DNA of 64,000 bases. Origin: an uncultured Alistipes sp. GTDB taxonomy: Bacteria; Bacteroidota; Bacteroidia; Bacteroidales; Rikenellaceae. The notes beneath the pieces were generated by a model. The model did no database searches. It saw only the letters and a program-made list of their open reading frames with translations, and was not told the origin of the DNA. Shown here one piece after another: positions 17,482 through 26,308 of the stretch; the first letter of the stretch is position 1; the number at the start of each line of letters is the position of its first letter. The DNA lies in contig CANPHE010000008.1 of assembly GCA_947573795.1 (NCBI GenBank), positions 21,004-85,003 on the forward strand, read 5' to 3'. The position numbers and the translations under genes were made by a program.

Positions 17482-20037
17482 ATGAAAAACTTTCGGACGA
17501 CGATCGTGCTGCTGTTCGCCCTGTGCTGCCCCGCACTTGCCGCAGAACAGCCGCACATCTCGAAACTCACCGACACCGACGCCATCCATTGGGATACGTC
17601 GCTCCAGCTGCCCGCCTCCGCGGAAAACGGCGCCCCGCACCTCGGCCTGGCCGGTGTGTTCGCCGGCTACGCCGACGGGAAACTGGTGATCGGCGGCGGT
17701 GCCAACTTCCCCGACGGAACCCCGGAGCAGGGGGGGGGTAAACGCTACTGGGCCGATATTTACGTCTATGACGAAGACGCCGGCTGGCGGAGTTTTCCCG
17801 GCGCACTGCCCGGTCCGGCAGCCTACGGCGTCTCGATCGGACTGCCCGACGGTGTGCTCTGCATCGGAGGATGCGACGAAAAGGTCTGTACGAATGCCGT
17901 GCGGCTGCTGACGCTGCGCGACGGCTCCCCGACTTTCGAAGACTACCCCGCCCTGCCGCGTCCGCTGGCCCATGCGGCCGGATGCCGCATCGGCGACCGC
18001 ATCTACGTCGCGGGAGGCATCGAATCGGTGGAGGAGGCCCGCACGACCTCCGATTTCTTCGTACTCGACCTGCAACGGCTCGACCAGGGATGGCAGGAAT
18101 TGCCCGCCTGGGAAGGACCTTCGCGCGCCTTCGCAGTGGCCGCGGCCCAAAGCGACGGATTCGACAACTGCTTTTACCTCTTCAGCGGCCGGGAGTTCTC
18201 CCCCGGCGAACCCTGGAACGTCCTCGACGACGGCTACGAATACAATCCCCGTCTGAACCGTTGGCGGCGGATCGAAGGATCGTTCCCCGTAATGGCCGGT
18301 ACGGCACTGCCGTTCGGCACGAACCATATCCTGCTGATCGGCGGACGCTCGGTGGCCCACGGCGACGATGAGATGCTGCGGCTCTACCACACGATCACCG
18401 GTTCGACGGTCGAAACCCCGGCACCGGAGGGCGTCACGCTTCCGGTGACGACGCAAACGCTCGCGACGGACGACGGACTGCTGATCGCCAGCGGCGAGAT
18501 CGCCCCGGGAGTCCGGACTCCGATCCTGCTTCGCGGGCGTATCGAAAGCCACATCCACCGGCTCAAAACGCTCGACATTTCGGTCATCGTGCTCTACTTC
18601 TGTTCGCTGGCCTTCATCGGATGGTACTTCTCCCGGAATCAGAACAGCTCCGACGACTATTTCCGCGGCGGCGGACGCATTCCGTGGTTCATCGTCGGGC
18701 TGAGCATCTTCGGCACGGCCTTGAGCGCCATCACCTTCATGGCGATTCCGGCCAAAGCCTACGCCACGGACTGGAGCTATCTGCTTTTCAATGCGGGCAT
18801 CGTCCTCTGCGTGCCGATCATCGTGCTGCTGTTCATCCCCTTCTACCGAAGGCTCAACGTAACGACCGCCTACGAGTATCTGGAGGCCCGTTTCAACGCC
18901 ACGGTCCGCATCCTGTGCAGCATCGCGTTCATCCTCTTCCAGATCGGCCGCATGGGCGTCGTTCTGCTGCTGCCCTCCATCGCCCTGAACGTCGTTACGG
19001 GATTCGATATCTTCCTGTGCATCGCGCTGATGGGCGTTCTGAGCCTCGCCTACACCCTCATGGGCGGCATCGAGGCGGTAGCCTGGACCGAAGCGTTGCA
19101 GGTCGTGGTCCTGTTGGGTGCCGCCGTAGCGGTGCTCGTCACGGTCGCCCTTCAACTGCCCGAAGGGCTCCCGGAGGCGGTCGCATCCGCCGCTGCCGCA
19201 GGTAAATTCGACATGGGTTCCACGGCATTCGATCTGCGGCAACCCACGATGTGGACGGTGCTGATCGCCACGGTCTTCACCAACATCACCACCTACGGCA
19301 CCGATCAGACCATCGTGCAGCGCTACCTGACCACCTCCACCGAACACGAAGCCCGCAAGGGCGTCTACGTCAATGCAGCGCTCACCATCCCGGCGACGAT
19401 CCTGTTCTTCCTGGTCGGCACGGCCCTGTGGGCCTTCTACCGCCACTATCCGGAGCAACTGAGCATGTCGGTCACCGACAGCGACGCCATTCTGCCGTGG
19501 TACATGAGCACGCAACTGCCCGTCGGCGTATTGGGACTGGTCATCGCCGGACTCTTCGCCGCGGCCATGTCGACGCTCAGCAGCAGCATGAACTCCGCCG
19601 CCACGGCCTTCGTCACCGACATCTACCGCAAAGCCGTCCCCGGCCGCGACGGAGCCGGTTTGCTGCGCATCGCCCGCCTCTCGACCTTCGTGCTGGGCAG
19701 CGTGGGCATCGGCTTCGCCCTGATGATGGCCTCGTGGGAGATCAAATCGCTGTGGGACGAATTTTCGAAAATCCTCGGCATCCTCTTAGGCGGCTTGGGA
19801 GGTCTGTTCCTGCTGGGACTCGTCACGCGGCGCGCCAACTCGTTCGGTGCCCTGTGCGGCATCGCGGCCAGCATCGTCGTGCAGATCGTCGTAGCACGCG
19901 GCGGCTATGTCAACCTGCTGCTCTACTCGACCACCGGATTCATCTCCTGCTTCGTCGTCGGCTACGCGGCGAGCTGGCTCGTTCCTTCCGGGAAAAATAC
20001 CGACGCGCTGACGATCTACGGCAAGCGCAAGGACTAA
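17482..20037 (+). CDS. Sialate epimerase (NanM-like Kelch) fused to Na+/solute symporter
   Basis: An 851-residue fusion. ATG 17482 gives the signal peptide MKNFRTTIVLLFALCCPALA. Residues of about 20-350 are a Kelch beta-propeller of the cyclically permuted mutarotase/NanM group (GYADGKLVIGGGANFPDGTP, WADIYVYDE, RIYVAGG, NHILLIGGRS). NanM converts alpha to beta sialic acid. Residues of about 360-850 are a sodium:solute symporter with some 13 membrane segments (DDYFRGGGRIPWFIVGLSIF, YEYLEARFN, GLFAAAMSTLSSSMNSAATA). Joining them would place mutarotation next to inner-membrane import. A G9 run at 17730-17738 lies within the epimerase part and could slip. Confidence 0.9.
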   Translation: MKNFRTTIVLLFALCCPALAAEQPHISKLTDTDAIHWDTSLQLPASAENGAPHLGLAGVFAGYADGKLVIGGGANFPDGTPEQGGGKRYWADIYVYDEDAGWRSFPGALPGPAAYGVSIGLPDGVLCIGGCDEKVCTNAVRLLTLRDGSPTFEDYPALPRPLAHAAGCRIGDRIYVAGGIESVEEARTTSDFFVLDLQRLDQGWQELPAWEGPSRAFAVAAAQSDGFDNCFYLFSGREFSPGEPWNVLDDGYEYNPRLNRWRRIEGSFPVMAGTALPFGTNHILLIGGRSVAHGDDEMLRLYHTITGSTVETPAPEGVTLPVTTQTLATDDGLLIASGEIAPGVRTPILLRGRIESHIHRLKTLDISVIVLYFCSLAFIGWYFSRNQNSSDDYFRGGGRIPWFIVGLSIFGTALSAITFMAIPAKAYATDWSYLLFNAGIVLCVPIIVLLFIPFYRRLNVTTAYEYLEARFNATVRILCSIAFILFQIGRMGVVLLLPSIALNVVTGFDIFLCIALMGVLSLAYTLMGGIEAVAWTEALQVVVLLGAAVAVLVTVALQLPEGLPEAVASAAAAGKFDMGSTAFDLRQPTMWTVLIATVFTNITTYGTDQTIVQRYLTTSTEHEARKGVYVNAALTIPATILFFLVGTALWAFYRHYPEQLSMSVTDSDAILPWYMSTQLPVGVLGLVIAGLFAAAMSTLSSSMNSAATAFVTDIYRKAVPGRDGAGLLRIARLSTFVLGSVGIGFALMMASWEIKSLWDEFSKILGILLGGLGGLFLLGLVTRRANSFGALCGIAASIVVQIVVARGGYVNLLLYSTTGFISCFVVGYAASWLVPSGKNTDALTIYGKRKD

Positions 20038-20040
20038 GCT

Positions 20041-20060
20041 CCGGGGGAGGTATCCCCCGG
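20041..20060 (+). terminator. Hairpin after the epimerase-transporter gene
   Basis: CCGGGGG-AGGTAT-CCCCCGG starts 3 bases after the stop and is followed by a weak T run (CATTTTC). It could end or weaken transcription from nanA before the separate SusC promoter. Confidence 0.6.
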
Positions 20061-20076
20061 GCATTTTCCCGAACTG

Positions 20077-20091
20077 ATTTGTAGGACAAAA
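20077..20091 (+). promoter_or_regulatory. Operator candidate before the SusC gene
   Basis: ATTTGT-AGG-ACAAAA matches the palindrome in the nanA promoter (16310-16324) at 14 of 15 positions. It overlaps a weaker -7-like TGATTTG and lies 93 bases before the SusC ATG. Confidence 0.5.
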
Positions 20092-20169
20092 CAAACAAAT
20101 CGTCGATTCGGATTGACGAAACTCAATCAACCCAAAAAATACTCTTATGAATCTAAAAACTTTTGGCAA

Positions 20170-23100
20170 ATGAAAAATTCGACTTTCTCGAGACCTTCCG
20201 CGCCTGCGGGCAGTGTCTTAGTCAAATGTTTGCTGTGCTGCTGGCTGCTCGTCGCCTGGGCAGGCGCATTCGCACAACAGACGTTGCACGTTACGGGTAG
20301 TGTCGCCGACGATACGGGAGCTGCCGTCGTCGGAGCTTCGGTCGTCGTACAGGGTACGCAGACAGGTACCACGACCGACGCTGGCGGCCGCTTCGCACTC
20401 AACGTTCCGGCAAGCGGCGCCACGCTTTCGATTTCGTTCATCGGTTACACCACCCAGGAGGTTGCCGTAACCAAAGCGCGCAGCACGGTAGAGGTCGTGC
20501 TGACGGCCGACCGCATCGCGGTAGACGAAGTGGTCGTGGTGGGTTACGGCGAGCAGACCCGGCGTTCGGTCACGTCGTCCGTGGCCAAACTCGACGGCGA
20601 AGCCTTGCAGAACATCCCCATCTCCAGCGCGGGCGAGGGCCTCAAGGGCAAGATCGCGGGTCTGCGCGTCACGCAGACCAACTTCACCCCGGGCGGCGGC
20701 TTCTCCTATTCGATCCGCGGCGGTTCGTCGATCAACGGATCCAATGCGCCGCTGGTGCTGGTCGACGGTGTAGAACGCGACTTCTCCGCGATCAACCCCA
20801 ACGACATCGCATCGGTCGACGTCCTGAAAGACGCCGCATCGTCGGCCATCTACGGTGCGAAAGCCTCGAACGGTATCATTCTGGTCACGACCAAGCGAGG
20901 CGGCTACAACAAGGCGCCCCGGATCACGTTCGAAGCCAACTGGGCCTATCAGAACACCGAAACCGAGATCGAATTCCTCAATGCGCGCGAGTACATCGAG
21001 GTCGTACGTACGGCCGTCGCGGAGTATCTCAGCGTGCCGTCGCGTGCCTCCGACGCCCTGAGCTACCTCAACGGACAGCATTCGGCCGGTATCGGCAACA
21101 AACCCAACGGCAAATTCTCGACGCGCTACTACGATCCCGCCACGGACGAGCTTCCGGCCGGCTACCGGACGATGCCCGACCCGATCAATCCGTCGAAAAC
21201 CATCATGTACCGCGATACGGACTGGCAAGACCTGCTCTACAACGGCGCCTGGTGGCAAAATTACTACCTGGGAGTTGACGGCGGCAGCGAACGCGTGCGC
21301 TATTCGGCCAGCCTGGGCTACACCGACGACGAGGGCGTAGCGCTCTCGACGGGCTACAACCGCGTGAACTTCAAGAGCAACCTCGACGCCAAGATCACCA
21401 ACCGTCTGACGGCCAGCTTCGGAGTCGACTTCGCCCGCACGAACACCGAGGCGTATGCCAACCAGCGCAACACCATTTCGCGCGCCCTGGCCAACCCGCC
21501 CACGATGAACGCCTACTACGACGACGGCACGCCGGTCGAGGGTTACAACGCCTCATCGCAGACGCCGCTGTTCTACGACAAATATTACGACCGCAGCAAC
21601 CGCAAGAACTATCTCTCGCTGATCGGAGGGTTGAAATGGGAGATCATCGACGGTCTGACGGCCAACGTACACGGTTCGTTCTTCCACACGGACGCCAAGG
21701 CCAAACAATTCGTCGAAGCCAACGTCTGGGACGCCACGCGCAAATCGTCGTGGGCCCAAACCACGACCGAACGTCAGAAGTTGGAGGCCTATCTCAACTA
21801 CACCAAGACCTTCGCCCACGACCACACGATCTCGCTCATGGGCGGATACTCCTACCAGAAGCGCGAATACGAGACGATCAGCGTCGCAGGCTACGGCGCC
21901 ACGTCGGACAAGGTGACCACGCTCAACGGTTCGTCGACGTTCGATCCCGACGACATCTCCTCCTCCGAGCAGCTCGAATGCCAGATCGGTTTCTTCGGCC
22001 GCGTGAACTACGACTACAAAGGGAAATACCTGCTCACGGCCACTTTCCGCGAGGACGCCTCGTCCAAATTCGCCAAGGACAACCGCTGGGGCTTCTTCCC
22101 GGGCATATCGGCCGGATGGGTGCTGACCGAAGAACCCTGGCTGAACAACCTCCGCCGGTTGAACTTCCTGAAGCTGCGCGCCAGCTACGGTTCGACGGGT
22201 AACAACGCTTCGGTCGGCATCTACGACGCTTACGGAGCCTACGGAGCCAGCTACATGTACAACGGCAACGCCGGCATCAAGCCGACGGACATGCCCAACG
22301 AGAAGCTGCAATGGGAGACCTCCAACCAGCTCGACGTGGGTATCGAAGCGGGACTGTTCAAGAACCGCATCTACCTGAGCGCCGATTTCTTCGACAAACG
22401 GACGCGCAACCTGCTCTACGAGCAGCAGTTGCCCAACACGACCGGCTTCTCGAAATTCTGGACCAACCTGGGTAAGGTCCGCTTCTGGGGATACGAAGTC
22501 GAACTCAGCACGCGCAACATCGTCAAGAAGAACTTCAGCTGGAATTCGAAACTGGTGCTGAGCTACCAGTGGAACCGCGTGCTGAAGCTCCCCAACAACG
22601 GCATCGCCCAGAACCGTACGGGAGGTATCGCCTTGGGTGACGGAACCTTCTTCGGCGGCATCGCCGAAGGCGAACCCCTCCACCGTTTCTACGGCTATGT
22701 CTCCACGGGCATCATCGAGACCGAGGAACAGGCCGCCAATGCCTACTACGATGCGCTCGCGCGCCAGCCGAAAGTCGGCGGCAAACGGGTCGGCGACTAC
22801 GAGTGGGCCGACCGCAACGGCGACGGTCAGATCACCAAAGCCGACCAGTTCTGCCTCGGCACGACCGTACCGCCCTTCACCGGAGGTCTCAACAATACCT
22901 TCCGGCTGAAGAACTGGTCGCTGTCGATCTACCTCGACTGGGCCGTGGGCCACTCGATTTTCGATAGCTCCTACAACCGGTACTTCTTCGGTACGTTCAC
23001 CAACAACTACGCACTGGCCAGGGAGGTGCTCAAATGCTGGAAGAAGCCGGGCGACGACACCCGATTCGCCAAATTCTGGGCCAACGACTCCAACTGGGGC

Positions 23101-23379
23101 AACGACAACTACAACCGCGACCGCAACAACAACTTCACCTACAAGGGCGACTACCTCTGCATCCGCGAAATCACGCTGCAATACTCGCTGCCCAAGAAAC
23201 TCTTCACGAAAGTGGGTGTGAAGGGCGTAACGCTGACCGTATCGGGCAACAACCTCCACTACTTCACGGAGGTCCAGGGCATCTCGCCCGAGCGAGGCTC
23301 CGACACGACCTACGACGCCGACTACTACAACTATCCCCCCATCCGACGCCTCTCGTTCGGCGTACGGCTGATCTTTTAA
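20170..23379 (+). CDS. SusC/RagA-family TonB-linked outer-membrane transporter
   Basis: A 1069-residue protein; ATG 20170 gives the signal peptide ending at AGAFAQ. A carboxypeptidase-regulatory-like domain follows (about 30-110, TLHVTGSVADDTGAAVVGAS). The TonB box VDEVVVVGYG, the plug (VLVDGVERDFSAINPNDIAS, then VDVLKDAASSAIYG) and the 22-strand barrel come next, ending IRRLSFGVRLIF with the terminal Phe. Placed between the sialic acid transporter and a SusD, it likely imports sialylated or desialylated oligosaccharides. It is intact, unlike the SusC at 60029-63267. Confidence 0.95.
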   Translation: MKNSTFSRPSAPAGSVLVKCLLCCWLLVAWAGAFAQQTLHVTGSVADDTGAAVVGASVVVQGTQTGTTTDAGGRFALNVPASGATLSISFIGYTTQEVAVTKARSTVEVVLTADRIAVDEVVVVGYGEQTRRSVTSSVAKLDGEALQNIPISSAGEGLKGKIAGLRVTQTNFTPGGGFSYSIRGGSSINGSNAPLVLVDGVERDFSAINPNDIASVDVLKDAASSAIYGAKASNGIILVTTKRGGYNKAPRITFEANWAYQNTETEIEFLNAREYIEVVRTAVAEYLSVPSRASDALSYLNGQHSAGIGNKPNGKFSTRYYDPATDELPAGYRTMPDPINPSKTIMYRDTDWQDLLYNGAWWQNYYLGVDGGSERVRYSASLGYTDDEGVALSTGYNRVNFKSNLDAKITNRLTASFGVDFARTNTEAYANQRNTISRALANPPTMNAYYDDGTPVEGYNASSQTPLFYDKYYDRSNRKNYLSLIGGLKWEIIDGLTANVHGSFFHTDAKAKQFVEANVWDATRKSSWAQTTTERQKLEAYLNYTKTFAHDHTISLMGGYSYQKREYETISVAGYGATSDKVTTLNGSSTFDPDDISSSEQLECQIGFFGRVNYDYKGKYLLTATFREDASSKFAKDNRWGFFPGISAGWVLTEEPWLNNLRRLNFLKLRASYGSTGNNASVGIYDAYGAYGASYMYNGNAGIKPTDMPNEKLQWETSNQLDVGIEAGLFKNRIYLSADFFDKRTRNLLYEQQLPNTTGFSKFWTNLGKVRFWGYEVELSTRNIVKKNFSWNSKLVLSYQWNRVLKLPNNGIAQNRTGGIALGDGTFFGGIAEGEPLHRFYGYVSTGIIETEEQAANAYYDALARQPKVGGKRVGDYEWADRNGDGQITKADQFCLGTTVPPFTGGLNNTFRLKNWSLSIYLDWAVGHSIFDSSYNRYFFGTFTNNYALAREVLKCWKKPGDDTRFAKFWANDSNWGNDNYNRDRNNNFTYKGDYLCIREITLQYSLPKKLFTKVGVKGVTLTVSGNNLHYFTEVQGISPERGSDTTYDADYYNYPPIRRLSFGVRLIF

Positions 23380-23400
23380 TCCCTATCAAGCAAAAACGTC

Positions 23401-24870
23401 ATGAAACGCAAATTCATAAATCTCGTATTGCTCGCCGCGACCGCATTCGGCGCCGGCTCCTGTCTGGGAGACATGGATATCGAGCAAAAGAGCAAGATCA
23501 CCGCGACGAATATGTGGCTCGACGAGGACGACGCCTTGGGAGCCATGAACGGTCTTTACCACCAGCTGCGCGCTGCGTTCCAGACCGCGATCATCTATTG
23601 GGGCGACTACCGCGCCGGAACGTTCGCCGACGGAGCCGGAGGTTCGGGCTCCTGCAAGAAGATGTTCAACAACGTCCTCGACAGCAGCGAGACCAAAGGT
23701 ACCAACTGGGCGTCGAGCTATACGGCCATCAACGATGCCAACCTGATTATCAAGCACGTACCCGGTATTTCGTTCTCGAACGAGACGAACAAGAACCTCG
23801 TCCTGGCCAACGCCTATTTCGTACGCGCGTATATCTATTTCAACATCGCCCGCGTATGGGGCGACGCTCCGCTGCTGCTGAGCGGATTCGAGTCGAGCGA
23901 CGCCGACCTGCAACCCTTCCGCGAGGATGAGGAACTCATCTACGCACAGGTGGCGCAGGATATCGAATCGGCGCTCGGACTGATGCCCGAATCGGCCGCC
24001 GACTGCACGATCGGCACGCGCAGCGCCGTGCAGATGCTCAAGGCCGACTACAACCTGTGGCTCTACCAGACCCGCGAGGGCGGCGACACGGCCCTGACGG
24101 CTGCCGACGAAGCACTCGCCGAAGTGTTCAAGGACGGACGTCTGCAACTGCTCGGCTCCTATGCCGACGTCTTCGATATCACGAAGAAGAACAATGCCGA
24201 GATCATCCTGACGCTCCACCTGGGCCAGGGCGAATTCGAAGGCGGCTTCGCAAGCACCTACCTGCTGCCCCAGACGCGTTTCCACTCGGCGGCCGAGCAT
24301 ATCGAAACGCATGTCAAGCTGATGACCTCCGACGACCAGCGTTTCATCTTCTCGCCCTCTCTGGTCGAGCTGATGTACCGCGACGAACGCGACACGCGCA
24401 CCAAGGTCAGCTACGGCGACTGGACGGATGCGGACGAAGGATACCGCTATACCTGGGTCAACAAATTCGCCGGGCTGTGGGAGGACAACAAACGTTATTT
24501 CATCTCCGACATACCGTTGTACCGCTACGCCGAAGCCCTGCTGTTCAAGGCCGAGATCGAGAACGAGAAGGGCAACACCCCGACGGCTCTCGAATACCTC
24601 AACCGAGTGGCCAAACGTGCCTACGGCGTCGAGAACTACTATACGACCACCGATTACTACGATTTCAAGGAGGCGCTCATGACCGAATACCTCAAGGAAT
24701 TCGCCGGTGAAGGCAAGTCGTGGTGGAACTACATCCGCCTGGGCCTCGCCTTCACGAAGATCGAGTCGTTGCGGGGACGTCAGAACGAAACGAACATCCT
24801 GCTGTGGCCGATCGCCAATGCCTGCATGAGCGAAAACCCGAACATCCGTCAGACGGTAGGTTACAAATAA
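23401..24870 (+). CDS. SusD/RagB-family surface glycan-binding lipoprotein
   Basis: A 489-residue SusD. The lipoprotein signal is MKRKFINLVLLAATAFGAGS with the lipid-modified Cys at 21. TPR-like helices typical of the family follow (FVRAYIYFNIARVWGDAPLL near 140-160), and the SusD C-terminal part includes YAEALLFKAEIENEKGN and AGEGKSWWNYIRLGL. It starts 21 bases after SusC and forms the lid of that transporter. The pair defines this as a glycan utilisation locus. Confidence 0.95.
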   Translation: MKRKFINLVLLAATAFGAGSCLGDMDIEQKSKITATNMWLDEDDALGAMNGLYHQLRAAFQTAIIYWGDYRAGTFADGAGGSGSCKKMFNNVLDSSETKGTNWASSYTAINDANLIIKHVPGISFSNETNKNLVLANAYFVRAYIYFNIARVWGDAPLLLSGFESSDADLQPFREDEELIYAQVAQDIESALGLMPESAADCTIGTRSAVQMLKADYNLWLYQTREGGDTALTAADEALAEVFKDGRLQLLGSYADVFDITKKNNAEIILTLHLGQGEFEGGFASTYLLPQTRFHSAAEHIETHVKLMTSDDQRFIFSPSLVELMYRDERDTRTKVSYGDWTDADEGYRYTWVNKFAGLWEDNKRYFISDIPLYRYAEALLFKAEIENEKGNTPTALEYLNRVAKRAYGVENYYTTTDYYDFKEALMTEYLKEFAGEGKSWWNYIRLGLAFTKIESLRGRQNETNILLWPIANACMSENPNIRQTVGYK

Positions 24871-25016
24871 AAGCGATTATATACGCCACCCCGTCCCGCA
24901 GCGGGTCGCGCCGAAACCGGAGCGCCCCGAGCACGCGGCCGCCGATCTTCCGAAGCGGAATCGGGAAGCCGATCGGGGCGGAGTCGTAGATAACCACACC
25001 ATTAAAACACATTGCA

Positions 25017-26297
25017 ATGAAAGCCAAGATACTGAATATCCTTCTGCCGACACTGGCACTGACGATGATCGCGTGCGGCGATTCGTTCGAGTTCGGCGAT
25101 CCGACGCACGATCTCGACGAAAAGACCGATCTCTCGCGCGGCACCGAACAGGTATTGTGGAAAAACAAAGGAGCCGTTTACGAAACCAAACGCATACACA
25201 ACTACCGCATCCCCGGATTGGTGCGTACGCCCCACAAGCTCATCGCCTTCTGCGAGGCTCGCGAGGAGACCGGCTCGACCAACAAGGACGGCGGCGATAT
25301 CGACCTGGTATACCGCGTTTCGACCGACGGAGGTATGACCTGGGGACCCTCCCGCGTGCTGTTCGACGACGAAGACAACACTTGCGGCAATGCCTGCGGA
25401 ATCTATACCGAGAGCGGACGGCTGGTGGTCGTCTGCTGCTGGCAGCGCACCGGCACGACCGAGGCCAAATTCAAGAGCAAATATTTCTCGTTCGAGGAGA
25501 TGCAGCGATACGGCTGCCAGGCCGTCGGTTTCTACTCCGACGACGAAGGCGAGACGTGGAACGGTCCGTTCAAATGGTTCTCGGAGGACCGGAACTCGAA
25601 CCCGGAGCGCTACGAATGGACCTCGTTCCTGAAGGTGGGTCCCAGCCATGCCATCCAGCTCCGGACGGGCGAACACAAAGGCCGCATCCTGGTGGGCTGC
25701 GACCACAAGTACAAGACCTTCGCCGGGCAGGCGATCACCGACACGGAGAGCGAGGATTATTACGGTTCGCACGTGGCCTATTCGGATGACAACGGCGAAA
25801 CATGGCACATGCTCGAACTCGACGAGGAGCTGCACTACGGCAACGAGTGCACGCCGGTGGAACTCTCCGACGGCCGCATCTACCTCGACATGCGCGGCTC
25901 GGGAGCCTACGCGAAGATGCGCGGCGGCAGCTTCAGCGCCGACGGCGGAGTCACCTGGAGCCGCTATACGCCTATTTCGCTGCGGGTCGATCCGGGCTGC
26001 CAGGGTTCGATCGTGAACTACAACACGAACGGCGTTCCTTCGTCGGTGATTCTGGCCACCAGCAACAACAGCACCTCGCGCGCACATCTGTCGATCCGTG
26101 CCAGCCTCGACGACTGCGCCACCTGGAAACAGGACGTCTACGAGATCACCGACGGGAAATCGGGGTATTCGGACCTGGTAGTCTTCGACGACGGCAGCGT
26201 CGGCGTCCTCTACGAGAACGGAACGGGTGTCTACCGCGAACAGATATCGTTCCGCAGAATCCCGGCCGCCACGATCGCAAAATACATCAACGAATAA
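25017..26297 (+). CDS. nanH: Exo-alpha-sialidase lipoprotein (GH33)
   Basis: A 426-residue sialidase that releases terminal sialic acid. The signal peptide and lipobox (LPTLALTMIAC) predict a lipid-anchored, probably surface enzyme. The catalytic arginine sits in the N-terminal YRIPGL motif (about 62-67). Asp-boxes repeat through the propeller: STDGGMTWG, SDDEGETWN, SDDNGETWH and SADGGVTWS. GYSDLVVFDDG near the end holds the catalytic-tyrosine region. It lies 146 bases after SusD in the same orientation. Confidence 0.93.
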   Translation: MKAKILNILLPTLALTMIACGDSFEFGDPTHDLDEKTDLSRGTEQVLWKNKGAVYETKRIHNYRIPGLVRTPHKLIAFCEAREETGSTNKDGGDIDLVYRVSTDGGMTWGPSRVLFDDEDNTCGNACGIYTESGRLVVVCCWQRTGTTEAKFKSKYFSFEEMQRYGCQAVGFYSDDEGETWNGPFKWFSEDRNSNPERYEWTSFLKVGPSHAIQLRTGEHKGRILVGCDHKYKTFAGQAITDTESEDYYGSHVAYSDDNGETWHMLELDEELHYGNECTPVELSDGRIYLDMRGSGAYAKMRGGSFSADGGVTWSRYTPISLRVDPGCQGSIVNYNTNGVPSSVILATSNNSTSRAHLSIRASLDDCATWKQDVYEITDGKSGYSDLVVFDDGSVGVLYENGTGVYREQISFRRIPAATIAKYINE

Positions 26298-26308
26298 AAC
26301 CAAGCACC

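Noticed and set aside
17461..19515. 684-residue minus-strand open frame
   Set aside because: It lies opposite the epimerase-transporter fusion and shows only shadow composition.
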